A stretch of 64,000 nucleotides of DNA, from positions 30,222 to 94,221 of the forward strand of contig CAZDQF010000020.1 of the NCBI GenBank assembly GCA_964507445.1, written 5' to 3'. How positions within the stretch are numbered: the stretch's first letter is position 1; each line of letters starts with the position of its first letter. This DNA is from GCA-2683135 sp964507445. GTDB taxonomy: Bacteria; Planctomycetota; GCA-002687715. The translations under genes and the position numbers were made by a program. Below, piece after piece: positions 7,654 to 16,087 of the stretch. The notes under the pieces are model-generated. The model ran no database searches, was not told where the DNA came from, and saw nothing but the letters and a program-made list of their open reading frames with translations.

Positions 7654-10302
7654 ATGAATCGAATCCTCCCTCACATCATCGCTCTCCTGTGTCTGACGCT
7701 GGCCCTGCCTGCGCAGAACGGTGACGGGCCCAAGCCTACGCCCCCTCAGCAGGACCCTCCCAAGCAGGAACAGCTCCAGCGTTGGCTCATGGAGTTGATG
7801 GCGGAGGAGAACCGCTACGTCATCGCGCGTCGCCTCGGCGAGCTGGGCGGCAAGGGCGAACAAGCCCAGGCGGCCATCTGCGGCCTCCTGTCAGACGAGA
7901 AGACCCGCCCCGTCCTGTTTGAGGGCATCCTTGACTGGATCGCCGCCGAGAACATCCGCTCTCCCGCCGCCGTGAAGGCTCTGCTCAAGCTCGAACAAGA
8001 GGCCTCACCGGAGCAGCGCGTGCTGGCGTGTCGCGCCATGGAGGCCCTGGACCGCCGTTCTCCCTCCCTGTTCTCGCAGCTGCTGGAGCAGGTCCGTGAT
8101 CCGGAGAACGCCGATCGCGCAACGTGGGTGGCCGCCTGCGAGTTCCTGTCCCGGGACGAGCCGGGGGAGCGGGCGCGCCTGTGCGACACCCTCATCGGTG
8201 CGCTCGAGGCCGGCGCCGACAACGGCTTCGCCGAGTCCGCGGTGGAGGTGCTCTACCGCTTGTCCCTGCATCGCATGCCCGACGCCGCCGCGTGGCGTCG
8301 CTGGTACGACCAGTACTTCGAGAAGAACGGTGCCCCCGGCTTCCGCTACCACGTCCTCGCCGCCAACGTGGCCAGCGGGGTGTTCCTCAGCAGCACCGCC
8401 GTGCGACTGGAGGACATCGAGCTGTTCATCAAGTCCGGCACCCTGCCCCGGTGGTTCCTCAGCCACGAGCAGCACCCCAACAAGCGCGTCCGCCTGGCCG
8501 CCGTCGGCGGATTGCTGGAGGCCGCGGGGGAGGACCCGAAGAAGCGGGAGGACGCCGCCACCCTGCTGTTGACCTCCGTGGACAAGGACCCGGAGGTGGA
8601 GATCCGACGGATCGCGGCCCGGGACCTGGTCAAGATCGCCGCCGGGCTGCCTGAATCAGCAGCCGAGCTGAAGGCGCAGGTAGCGGAGGTGCTGGCCAGG
8701 AGACTGGCGGACGCCGACCCGGCCACCGTCCGGTTCGCGGTCCAGGGGATCGGTCGCTGCGGCACCAAGGGCAAGGGGTACGGAGACAGCCTGGCCACCG
8801 TCTACGGTCGCGAAGATCTGGCGGCGGACGCCGAGTCCGGCGCGGCCATCCGGAGCGACGTCATCTTCGCCCTGGCGGCGGTGGGAGAGGGGACCGCGAC
8901 CATCGTCGCCGGACTCAAGGACCCGGACCTGGCGGTGCAGCGCGGCGCCGCCGCGGCGATCCGCACGTTAGGGGATCCCCAGAACGCGGTGCACCTGGCT
9001 GAGGCGTGGGACGCCGGCCAGGAAGCCTCGTACCGTCGAGACCTGGTGCTCGGAATCGAATCGCTGCGGAACTTCCGTCCGGCGCCAGTGCTGGCATCGC
9101 TGGTAGAGGCGGTGAAGAAGGGTGACACGGACGCCACCCCCGCCGTTCGTGCGCTCTTCAAGGCCCTCCGGGCCACGGGAGAGCGCGCTCCGGAGCCCGC
9201 CGGTGCCAAGACGGTCTCCGATTTCCTGGTCTCTTGGATCCCGTCCAAGATGGAGCCGGTGCTTCGTGAGTCCATCATCAAGTCGGAGACCCGCGACCTC
9301 ACGGGCTCCGTGGGCCCGGTCCTGGTGGCCTGGGCCATCGTCGAGGCGGAACCCAAGCTGAGGACCCAGTTGGTGGCGGCCATCGGCGGCGCCGCTGCGA
9401 AGCTGCGGTTCGCTGAGCTGGAGGCCCTGCTGGCGGATCTGGAATCGAAGGAGGCGTGGTCGGACGCGGAAGGCCTCCTCTCCGCCCTCATCAGCATCGT
9501 CACCGCTACCGGACAGCCTCCGGAAATGGCCGCCAGGCGAGCGGCCCTGGAGGCGCGGCTGGTCCGCGTCCTCAGCCAGCAGTCCAAGCACCCCGAAGCG
9601 GAGAAGCTCCTCAGCGAGCAGATCGACGCGGCCAAGGAGAACCCCTCCTACGAGTTGTTCTACCGGCGCGCGCAGACCCGCCGCGCCCAGGGGACCGGCG
9701 AGAAGAACCAGGAGGCCCTCGCTGATCTGGAGCAGGCCCTCAAGCTAGCCGGCGAAGACGCCGACCCCAAGGTGCGCAAGGCCATGCTCATCGAGGCCGC
9801 CGGTCTCGAGCGTGACCTGGGCAAGCACCGCGAGGCTTACGTTCGCGCCACCACCGCGGAGCGCATCCCCGGGCCTGACGGCGGCGCGTCGTTGGTCCGC
9901 GTGCAGTCCGGACTTCTGCTCCGTGACCCGGACGCCCTCGGCGGCGCCACCGCGGCCTACGACAAGCTGGTGACGGCCTCCGGCACCGACGGCCTCTCCG
10001 AACAGCTCCAGAAGGCGGCGGCGGGCCACGTGGCCGCGCGCGACCTGGTGGTCAAGCTGGATGCGGGCGGACCGGATGTCCCGGACGTCACCAAGCAGCT
10101 CGGCGCCCTCGAGCTGCGCGTCGCGGCGCCCTGGCTCCTGCGTGGGATCTCCGAGGCCGCTCCGGAGGCCATCCGTCGCCGGTTGCAGGCCTTGAACGCC
10201 CTCGCCTCCGACAAGGTGCCGGTCCCTGCCGCTGACGCCACCGCCGAGGCCCTCGCCGCCGCCGCCAAGGCCGCGGCGGCCTGGTGGGCTGAGGCGAAAT
10301 AG
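7654..10302 (+). CDS. Exported HEAT- and TPR-repeat protein
   Basis: The 882-residue protein has a signal peptide (MNRILPHIIALLCLTLALPAQ) and then alpha-helical repeats throughout. The N-terminal and central part carries HEAT-like repeats (for example DKDPEVEIRRIAARDL and DPDLAVQRGAAAAIRTLGD). The last third has TPR-like helices (SYELFYRRAQTRRAQG, EALADLEQALKLAGE). No catalytic motif is visible. It most likely acts as a scaffold outside the cytoplasm. An ATG at 7654 is used because it alone gives a clean signal peptide. The base-72 bp region before it follows directly on aroK, so cotranscription is possible. Confidence 0.75.
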   Translation: MNRILPHIIALLCLTLALPAQNGDGPKPTPPQQDPPKQEQLQRWLMELMAEENRYVIARRLGELGGKGEQAQAAICGLLSDEKTRPVLFEGILDWIAAENIRSPAAVKALLKLEQEASPEQRVLACRAMEALDRRSPSLFSQLLEQVRDPENADRATWVAACEFLSRDEPGERARLCDTLIGALEAGADNGFAESAVEVLYRLSLHRMPDAAAWRRWYDQYFEKNGAPGFRYHVLAANVASGVFLSSTAVRLEDIELFIKSGTLPRWFLSHEQHPNKRVRLAAVGGLLEAAGEDPKKREDAATLLLTSVDKDPEVEIRRIAARDLVKIAAGLPESAAELKAQVAEVLARRLADADPATVRFAVQGIGRCGTKGKGYGDSLATVYGREDLAADAESGAAIRSDVIFALAAVGEGTATIVAGLKDPDLAVQRGAAAAIRTLGDPQNAVHLAEAWDAGQEASYRRDLVLGIESLRNFRPAPVLASLVEAVKKGDTDATPAVRALFKALRATGERAPEPAGAKTVSDFLVSWIPSKMEPVLRESIIKSETRDLTGSVGPVLVAWAIVEAEPKLRTQLVAAIGGAAAKLRFAELEALLADLESKEAWSDAEGLLSALISIVTATGQPPEMAARRAALEARLVRVLSQQSKHPEAEKLLSEQIDAAKENPSYELFYRRAQTRRAQGTGEKNQEALADLEQALKLAGEDADPKVRKAMLIEAAGLERDLGKHREAYVRATTAERIPGPDGGASLVRVQSGLLLRDPDALGGATAAYDKLVTASGTDGLSEQLQKAAAGHVAARDLVVKLDAGGPDVPDVTKQLGALELRVAAPWLLRGISEAAPEAIRRRLQALNALASDKVPVPAADATAEALAAAAKAAAAWWAEAK

Positions 10303-10359
10303 TCCTCCTCCCTTCCGCCCTTGATCGCGGTGGCGGACCCGCTACAGTGTCCCTTCTGA

Positions 10360-10432
<73 letters not shown>

Positions 10433-10442
10433 CTCCTACACA

Positions 10443-10478
10443 GGGGACATCACCATGCGGTGGTGTCCCCTTCTCTGT
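10443..10478 (+). terminator. Rho-independent terminator of tRNA-fMet
   Basis: A 12-bp stem (10443-10454 with 10459-10470, one G-T wobble) closes a 4-base loop ATGC and is followed by TTCTCTGTT. It ends the tRNA transcript and separates it from the convergent retroelement. Confidence 0.85.
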
Positions 10479-10570
10479 TCCCACCTGGCGCGCGCCTCAC
10501 CCACGTCCCATCCGCCGGGTGCTGCCGTCGAGGCTCTGCATAGAACGGACGTCCCGGGAGGATCGGGGTA

Positions 10571-10614
10571 GGAGCCCCTACGGCTCCCGGTCGTCCTTGC
10601 TGTTCGGCCGAACA
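10571..10614. other. Hairpin and 14-bp palindrome beyond the template repeat
   Basis: A 6-bp hairpin (GGAGCC 10571-10576, GGCTCC 10582-10587) is followed by a perfect 14-bp palindrome TGTTCGGCCGAACA at 10601-10614. Seen from the minus strand they lie about 100-140 bases past the end of the template repeat and could mark the 3' end of the template RNA; no T run follows, so this is only a guess. The rest of 10479-10712 shows no gene. Confidence 0.4.
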
Positions 10615-10712
10615 CTGTGGCGTTCGGCTCGGGACACGGGTCTGGGCATCACGGGTGCTGCGTCGGCGTCGTCACCATGTTCGACGCCGGCGATCGGACG
10701 GTTCGATGCCTT

Positions 10713-10840
10713 GGCGCGCAGGGCGCAGGCCGAGGTTGTTGTCGGCGTTGTCGGGGTCGTTCCCGTTGCGGTTCGCAGAGCGTGCGTTGCGGGCGTCGTT
10801 GTTGAAGCTGCCGCCGCGGTTGACGCGTTTGCGGGCGCCT
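10713..10840 (-). repeat. DGR template repeat (TR)
   Basis: The 128-bp copy lies 33 bases beyond the RT stop codon. Read on the minus strand it contains 30 adenines, mostly in ten AAC codons, the codon that gives most amino-acid diversity when its adenines are randomised. It aligns without gaps to 12955-13082 (constant offset 2242). The last 23 bases (10735 to 10713) contain no adenine and are identical in both copies, as expected for the initiation-of-mutagenic-homology end. If base 10841 is included, it would be one more adenine change before the homology stops. Confidence 0.97.
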
Positions 10841-10873
10841 TGGACCCATCTCCCTGAATGTGCCTGGTTCAGG

Positions 10874-11857
10874 TCACGGAGGGTGAAACCAGCTACGTCG
10901 CAGGGCTCTGGTTGATCCATGGCTGAGGTGTTCTGTCACGGACCGGATCGCCGCCGCCAGCTGTTCGTCGCTGATCAGGCCGGCGTCGTTCTGGCGAAGG
11001 CGCTGCGCGACGCGTTTGCGCGTGCGCCGCAGGTTCTCCGGGCGAAGGCGGCGCGTACCGCCGTACAGCCGCCAACCAAGAAACGGCAGTCCGCAGCGAG
11101 CGGGGGCGAGGATGGTGGCCCGTTCCTTCAGCGCCAGCCCGAGCTCATCGCCCAGGTACTGCTCCACCTCCCCACGGGCGTAGCGCAGCCGATCCCTGTC
11201 GTCATGGAACAGCACCATGTCGTCCATGTAGCGGACATAGCCCGGGACCCGCAGGGTCTGCTTCACTCGATGATCCAGCCGGGAGAGCACCATGTTGGCG
11301 AACCACTGGCTGGTGAGGCTGCCGATGGGCAGGCCCACGCCGCCGTCACCGAGGGTCGCCATCACCAGATCGAGCACGCGACGGTCTTTGATCACACGAG
11401 CGATCGTGTCGGCGACGACGGAGTGCCGCAGAGACCCGAAGAAATGGCGAACGTCCATCTTCAAGAACCACTCGTGGGCTCGTAAAGCGCGTTGCGCATG
11501 GTCGAGCGCGGCGTGGGTACCCTTGCCACGGCGACAGGCGAAGGACTCGTGGATCATGCGCCGGTCCAGGTGTGGTTCCAGGATATCGATCAGGGCGTGA
11601 TGAACGACCCGGTCGCGGAACGGCGCAGCGACGATGAGCCGTTCCTTGGGGTCCGAGATCCGGAAGCAGTTCGGTCGGCCAGGACGCCATGCGCCCGACA
11701 GGAGCTCTCGCTGCAACGCGAGACACTCGAATTCTCGGCGGTCCATGAACCGAGCGACCACGGCGGCGTGACGCTTGCCCTGGGCGGCCCGCTGCGCCGC
11801 CCGCAGCAGGTTGTCGAACGCGATCACGTCGCGCCACAACCCTCCGACCCGTCTCAT
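10874..11857 (-). CDS. DGR reverse transcriptase
   Basis: The 327-residue protein is a group-II-intron-related reverse transcriptase of the DGR class. Visible motifs: KERLIVAAPFRDRVVHHAL (71-89), FLKMDVRHFF with the first catalytic Asp135, GLPIGSLTSQWFAN (175-188), and the active site RYMDD (209-213). The LPIGxLTSQ form, where most reverse transcriptases have QGxxxSP, is a hallmark of DGR enzymes. No maturase, endonuclease or integrase domain follows. The ATG at 11857 overlaps the avd stop as ATGA and has GGAG upstream. It should copy the adjacent template repeat with adenine-directed errors together with Avd. Confidence 0.96.
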   Translation of the reverse strand: MRRVGGLWRDVIAFDNLLRAAQRAAQGKRHAAVVARFMDRREFECLALQRELLSGAWRPGRPNCFRISDPKERLIVAAPFRDRVVHHALIDILEPHLDRRMIHESFACRRGKGTHAALDHAQRALRAHEWFLKMDVRHFFGSLRHSVVADTIARVIKDRRVLDLVMATLGDGGVGLPIGSLTSQWFANMVLSRLDHRVKQTLRVPGYVRYMDDMVLFHDDRDRLRYARGEVEQYLGDELGLALKERATILAPARCGLPFLGWRLYGGTRRLRPENLRRTRKRVAQRLRQNDAGLISDEQLAAAIRSVTEHLSHGSTRALRRSWFHPP

Positions 11858-12270
11858 GAGACCTGCTCCACGGCGGGTCCGCCGGCGTCTCGCCGGGCAT
11901 CGATCGTCATGCGCCAGCCATGGATCATGCGACCGGCCTCGTCGAGTCCACGCATGGCTGCCTCGAATCCGCGTGTCGGCATCACCTGGGCGTCCCGAGC
12001 GATGCGACACAGGAAACGCATGCGCTCCATGCACAGGTTCACCTGGCGTAGGCTGCGTTCGCGTTCCCGTGGTTCATAACGAGACACCACCAGTCCCTCG
12101 ACGACGTCGAGCGCGAGGTTCTCCACCCGTTGCGCCAGGGTGAAGCGGGCCGACTTGGGCCACTTTCGGGTGTGGTCGAGGAGCCATCCGGTGAAGCGTT
12201 CCCAATGCTGCGCCACCAGCAAGTCGGTGGTCGCCTCACGGGCGCCCGGACGCCCGAGAGGAGCGCTCAC
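11854..12270 (-). CDS. avd: Avd, DGR accessory variability determinant (four-helix bundle)
   Basis: The 138-residue, all-helical, strongly basic product fits the Avd family, a pentameric barrel-like four-helix-bundle protein that binds the reverse transcriptase and template RNA in the Bordetella phage DGR. Helices are seen around TTDLLVAQHWERFTGWLLDH, LAQRVENLALDVVEGL, RSLRQVNLCMERMRFLCRIA and FEAAMRGLDEAGRMIHGW. The GTG start at 12270 has AAGGAG eight bases upstream and overlaps the HRDC stop by four bases (GTGA); its own stop overlaps the RT start (ATGA). Family usually 115-130 residues, so length is normal. Confidence 0.88.
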   Translation of the reverse strand: MSAPLGRPGAREATTDLLVAQHWERFTGWLLDHTRKWPKSARFTLAQRVENLALDVVEGLVVSRYEPRERERSLRQVNLCMERMRFLCRIARDAQVMPTRGFEAAMRGLDEAGRMIHGWRMTIDARRDAGGPAVEQVS

Positions 12271-12794
12271 GACGAGCTCTCCTTCTCGGAGTCCCTGGTC
12301 CCTGGATCCGCAGCCGCCAGCCTCTCGAGGATCGGCCCACCATGGCGCTCCAGCTTCGCCTTGCCGATCCCCTCGACATGCCCGAGCGCCGTCAGGCTGT
12401 CCGGCGCCGCCTTGATGATGGCGACCAGCTCTTTGTTGGTGAGCACGACGTAGGGAGGCACTCCCTCGTCGAGGGCCTTGCTCTGCCGCCACTCTCGCAG
12501 GGTGTCGAACTGCTGTCGTTGGCGCTCGTCGAGCCCGTCGCGGGGATCGGATCGGTCGCGGCCCTTGCCAGGCCTTCGTCCGCTGTTCTCCGTCGTTCGG
12601 TGAGTGTCGGTCGGCCCGGGACATTCCAAGGCCCGCCACGTCAGCACGCACAACAAATGGGCCACGCCGTTCACCAGGAAGAAGTGATCCTTGAAGGTCA
12701 ACAACTCCTTGTCGGTGACGAATCGGTCCAGGGGTGTCGCATCGAAGCCGCCGAGGGTGGAAGAGTAGCGGAGGGTCATTAGTTTCAAACGCAT
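12267..12794 (-). CDS. DGR-associated HRDC-domain accessory protein
   Basis: The 175-residue product has an N-terminal domain (MRLKLMTLRYSSTLGGFDA, about 1-60) that in other DGRs precedes an HRDC domain. A charged linker follows, then a C-terminal HRDC fold (about 90-165: LREWRQSKALDEGVPPYVVL, TNKELVAIIKAAP, LGHVEGIGKAKLERHG). HRDC domains bind nucleic acid in RecQ helicases and RNase D; here it is a stand-alone accessory protein known from a subset of DGRs. I use the ATG at 12794 because the conserved N-terminus begins there. It lies 146 bases after the target stop and is coupled to avd. Confidence 0.9.
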   Translation of the reverse strand: MRLKLMTLRYSSTLGGFDATPLDRFVTDKELLTFKDHFFLVNGVAHLLCVLTWRALECPGPTDTHRTTENSGRRPGKGRDRSDPRDGLDERQRQQFDTLREWRQSKALDEGVPPYVVLTNKELVAIIKAAPDSLTALGHVEGIGKAKLERHGGPILERLAAADPGTRDSEKESSS

Positions 12795-12880
12795 GGCGGG
12801 AACCCCTGCCCCACCCCCGCCCTCCACGCAAGCGGGTTTCTGATTTTTTTCCCATCCACCCTACGACATTTGGATCGCCA

Positions 12881-12902
12881 CGTCCCGGCTACGCACGGGA
12901 CG
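12881..12902 (-). other. Hairpin downstream of the variable repeat
   Basis: A perfect 7-bp stem (CGTCCCG 12881-12887, CGGGACG 12896-12902) with an 8-base loop lies about 52 bases past the end of the variable repeat. Between the stop codon and the hairpin there is a short tandem GAAGTGGT repeat (12919-12938 on the plus strand). Several DGRs need a hairpin just beyond the variable repeat for efficient retrohoming; that role is inferred here. No T run follows on the minus strand, so it is a poor terminator. Confidence 0.45.
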
Positions 12903-12940
12903 GGCGCTCCCAGGGGGGAAGTGGTGAAGTGGTGAAGGAA

Positions 12941-15937
12941 CTAAGGCGTGATCCGGCGCGCAGGGCGCAGGCCGAGGAAGAAGCCGGCGAAGCCGGGGGC
13001 GCCCCCGAAGCGGACCGCAGAGCGAGCGAGGCGGGCGTCGTAGCGGAAGCAGCCGCCGCGGCGGACGCGAAAGCGGGCGCCTAACCAGTGGGTGCCCAGG
13101 CCGTCACCGGCGCGGGGCCGCCGTTCGGCGTAGAGGCCGTAGCCGTCCAGGCACCACTCCCAGACGTTGCCGTGGACGTCGTGGAGCCCGAACGGGTTTG
13201 GCTTCAGGGCTCCCACCGGGGCCAGGTTGATGAAGCCGTCGTTGAAGTCTCGTTGCAAGGTGCCGCCGCTGTAGCGCCGGGCGCGGGCGTCGTCGCCGAT
13301 GTTGGCGTAACCGGTGAGGGACTTCAGGTCATCCCCGGTGGAGAACCGGGTGGTGGTGCCCCCTCGGCACGCCCGCGCCCACTGGGATTCCGTGGGCAGC
13401 TCCAGGCCCCAGCGGCGGCAGGCCTCCCGACTCTGGGGCCAGGAGACGTTGGTGACCGGCATGCGCGGGGTCATGCGCTCGCCCTGGTGGGTTTCCCCCG
13501 CCCGGTAGTGGGACGGGCTGTCGGCACTCAATCGCTTCCACTGCCCCTGGGTCACCTCGTGCTTGGCGATCAGGTAGGCGTCCAGGGTGACCTCGTGCAC
13601 CGGGCCTTCGTTGTCGTAGACCTGATCGTCCACGTTGGGGGAGCCCGCGGGGTGGTCCTTGTCCGGAGATATCGCCCCCATACGGAACGTCCCCGCCGGG
13701 ATCAGCACCATGACCATGCCTTCGGCCCCCGAGTCGGGGTGCAGCTTCACCTTGCCTGGCCCCAGGGGTTCGCCCTCCCACTGCGGCCGTTGGCCGCTGG
13801 CCACGTGCCAGAACTCCCACAGACCGGAATCCCGGTCACGGCCCAGGGGCACCAGCGCCGGGATCGGTTTGAACTCGAGGTCGTGGTAGGGGGGCTCGGG
13901 ACGAGACAGGTCCGCCAGGCAGCGGCGCCAGGCCTCGGCATCGTCTTCCGCCAGCCGCCGCTCCAGGGCCACGGCGTCGGTGAGACGCTGCTCCATGCCG
14001 GAAACCGTCACCGTCTTCGCCGTCGGCTCCGCCGTCAGCGCGACCAACCCCGACACCAGGTCCCGCAGCTTGTCGTGACGCAGCTGGTCACCCTCGTCGG
14101 TGAAGGCCCACGACGACTTCACCGCGGTCGCGGCTTCCAGTCGCGTTCGCTCCGCGATCAACCCTGCGACCACCTTCATAGCGTCTTCTATCGATACTTC
14201 TGCGGCTTCGATCCGCTGTCGCAGGCGCTGCAGGGCCCGTGCTTCGCCAGACGTCAGGTCGTCGTTGTCTTCCTTCGTCTCAAGAGGCGCGAGCTCCGCC
14301 GACAGCTCCCTCTTCGCGCCCTCGGCGTCTCTCACCGTCGCTTCCGCCTTCGCCACTTCCGCGTGTATCACTCCCAATCGTGCGTGTGCGGCTGCCATAC
14401 GCGCACGATCCTCGTCGGCGTCGTACGTCCCTCGAACCCGCAGGGCCTTCAGTGCGGCTTCGTGCTCCGGCAGCCTTGCGGTCAATGCGCGTGTCTTGTC
14501 CAACCAAGCACGGTAGGCAGGGATGTTCTTCGGCACCACAGGCCACAGCGGACCGTCGGCTTCCTCCCGGCGGTCGTCGAGCCGACGACCGTCTGCTAGG
14601 CGTTCCCACTCGGTGAGGTGCGCGGCGGCCTTCGCCGCATTGGCTTCCGCTCGGAGCGCGAACGCCGTTGCTGCGCTCGCCCCCACGATCAGTATTAGCG
14701 CTGCGGCCCCGGTCATCGTTGCCAGGGCCGGGTTGCGCTGACCCCACCGAGCCAGTCTTGTCAGGGCGGACGCGGCACGCGCCTTGATGGGCTCGTGTTC
14801 GCGGACACGGCGTAACTCTTCGGCCAGGTCCAGCGCCGTCTGGTAGCGGCGGTCCCGGTCCTTCTCGAGGGCGGTGGCCATGACCACGGCCAGGTCCTTG
14901 GAGATGGCCGGGTTGAGCTTGCGTGGGTCCGAGGGTTCCCGGGTGGCGATGGTCTGAAACAGGCCTTGTCGGGTGGGGGAGTCGAAGGGGCGGCGGTAGG
15001 TCAAGAACTCGTAGAGCACCACGCCCAACGACCAGACGTCGGTGCGGCGATCGAGGGTGACGGCGTTGTGGAGGAGCTGTTCCGGGGACATGTAGGCCGG
15101 GGTGCCGAAGAGGTCCCCCGCCCGGGTGAGGGTGACGCCCTCTCCGAGGGTGTCGTGGGCGAGGCCGAAGTCCAGGATCACCGGGGTGTCGTCGTCGCGG
15201 ATCATGACGTTGCCCGGCTTGATGTCGCGGTGGACGACGCCGGCTTCGTGGGCGGCGTGGAGCGCGCGGGCGATCTGCTCGACGATGCGCAGAAGGTGAT
15301 CTAGTTTGGCTCCGTCGGGACCTGAGAGGTCGGTCGCCGTTCTCGAGTCATCGTCGGCCTCGTCGTCCGTCACGTCGAGGTCATCGTCGAACGAGGCGTG
15401 GAAGCTCTCCGTCGCGCCCCCGGTCGCATCCCGCATGGCGTTGATGGCGTCGGACAGGGCCTTGCCCTCCACGAGCTGCATGGCGATGAACGGCACCCCG
15501 TCCTCGATGCCGCTCTCGTAGACCGAGCAGATCCCCGGGTGCTGCAGACGCGCCGCCACCTCCGCCTCGCGCTGGAAGCGGTTGATGGCGGCGCCCAACC
15601 CGGGGCCACGGATGTCCAAGATCTTCAAAGCCACGGAGCGGTTGAGGCGCTCGTCCCGGGCCTTGTAAACCACCCCCTGACCGCCCTGGCCGAGCATGGC
15701 CTCGACCCGGTACGACCCGAACGTGGCCCCCACCTTCAGCAGGCCACCGCCCCCTTCGCCACCCACCGTGTCCCCTCGCACGACCTCCGCCACCTTCCGG
15801 GCGATGGTCTCCTCATACCCCGGGGACAGGGCCTGGTACGACTCGACCGACTGCAACCCTTCTCCAGCACGGTCCTCTTCCATCCGCGCGAGCAGGGCCG
15901 CCAGCACGGCGGCGGGGAGCGGGGTCTCATCCGTCAC
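12941..15937 (-). CDS. DGR target: transmembrane Ser/Thr kinase fused to FGE-sulfatase (C-type-lectin-like) domain
   Basis: The 998-residue protein has an N-terminal Hanks-type kinase (about 70-385): glycine loop GQGGQGVVY, catalytic HRDIKPGN (His236, Asp238) and LDFG (Asp256), with an acidic insert (about 180-212, rich in Asp). A single membrane segment (about 404-427) follows, then a long charged coiled coil (about 440-700) and an FGE-sulfatase domain (about 735-998: GMVMVLIPAGTFRMG, LPTESQWARACRGG, FGLHDVHGNVWEWC). The last 42 residues are the variable repeat. The GTG start at 15937 has GGAGA eight bases upstream. Inferred topology: kinase inside, diversified ligand-binding domain outside. 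The FGE fold here serves as a binding scaffold, not as an enzyme. Confidence 0.93.
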   Translation of the reverse strand: MTDETPLPAAVLAALLARMEEDRAGEGLQSVESYQALSPGYEETIARKVAEVVRGDTVGGEGGGGLLKVGATFGSYRVEAMLGQGGQGVVYKARDERLNRSVALKILDIRGPGLGAAINRFQREAEVAARLQHPGICSVYESGIEDGVPFIAMQLVEGKALSDAINAMRDATGGATESFHASFDDDLDVTDDEADDDSRTATDLSGPDGAKLDHLLRIVEQIARALHAAHEAGVVHRDIKPGNVMIRDDDTPVILDFGLAHDTLGEGVTLTRAGDLFGTPAYMSPEQLLHNAVTLDRRTDVWSLGVVLYEFLTYRRPFDSPTRQGLFQTIATREPSDPRKLNPAISKDLAVVMATALEKDRDRRYQTALDLAEELRRVREHEPIKARAASALTRLARWGQRNPALATMTGAAALILIVGASAATAFALRAEANAAKAAAHLTEWERLADGRRLDDRREEADGPLWPVVPKNIPAYRAWLDKTRALTARLPEHEAALKALRVRGTYDADEDRARMAAAHARLGVIHAEVAKAEATVRDAEGAKRELSAELAPLETKEDNDDLTSGEARALQRLRQRIEAAEVSIEDAMKVVAGLIAERTRLEAATAVKSSWAFTDEGDQLRHDKLRDLVSGLVALTAEPTAKTVTVSGMEQRLTDAVALERRLAEDDAEAWRRCLADLSRPEPPYHDLEFKPIPALVPLGRDRDSGLWEFWHVASGQRPQWEGEPLGPGKVKLHPDSGAEGMVMVLIPAGTFRMGAISPDKDHPAGSPNVDDQVYDNEGPVHEVTLDAYLIAKHEVTQGQWKRLSADSPSHYRAGETHQGERMTPRMPVTNVSWPQSREACRRWGLELPTESQWARACRGGTTTRFSTGDDLKSLTGYANIGDDARARRYSGGTLQRDFNDGFINLAPVGALKPNPFGLHDVHGNVWEWCLDGYGLYAERRPRAGDGLGTHWLGARFRVRRGGCFRYDARLARSAVRFGGAPGFAGFFLGLRPARRITP
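12955..13082 (-). repeat. DGR variable repeat (VR) at the 3' end of the target gene
   Basis: The copy encodes residues 953-994 of the 998-residue target. Against the template repeat there are 27 substitutions, all at template adenines, and none elsewhere. All ten template AAC codons are altered (to CGC, TAC, CTC, GTC, TTC and GGC), AAA has become TTT, AGC has become TGC, and three GAC codons now read GCC or GGC. This gives 15 amino-acid changes, for example Asn to Phe at 977, 983, 986 and 987. Asp967 stayed as in the template. Confidence 0.97.
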
Positions 15938-16087
15938 GGGCGATTCTCCATGGCGGTCAGGAGCTGCCTCAAGGGCGATCCGCCCCATACGACATGGAAG
16001 CAGACTATCCGATGGGCCACCACTACGGAATGGCGGTGGAGTTCCACAGCAGGTCTACGCTTTCCGGGCCCGGGTAGTCTGGTGCCC

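Larger units (their letters stand above)
10713..15937 (-). mobile_element. Complete diversity-generating retroelement (DGR) with its target gene
   Basis: In transcription order the cassette holds the target gene (15937-12941) with variable repeat at its 3' end, an HRDC-domain accessory gene, avd, the reverse transcriptase and the template repeat. HRDC, avd and RT are joined by GTGA and ATGA overlaps. The two 128-bp repeats differ only at template adenines. DGRs copy a template RNA with adenine-specific errors and replace the variable repeat of the target. No transposase, integrase or direct terminal repeats are visible, so the element looks like a resident cassette rather than an autonomous transposon. 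Confidence 0.95.

Noticed and set aside
10672..10920. An open frame of 82 codons on the minus strand over the template repeat
   Set aside because: It encodes the Asn-rich image of the target's end because it is the template repeat; no ribosome site, and template repeats are not translated.
10874..11857. Reverse transcriptase as a group II intron or retron
   Set aside because: No maturase or endonuclease domain, no intron RNA domains, no msr/msd; SQ motif, Avd and TR/VR pair fit a DGR only.
12919..12938. Tandem GAAGTGGT repeat after the target stop codon
   Set aside because: Two and a half short copies only; noted with the hairpin but not evidence of a CRISPR or phase-variable tract.
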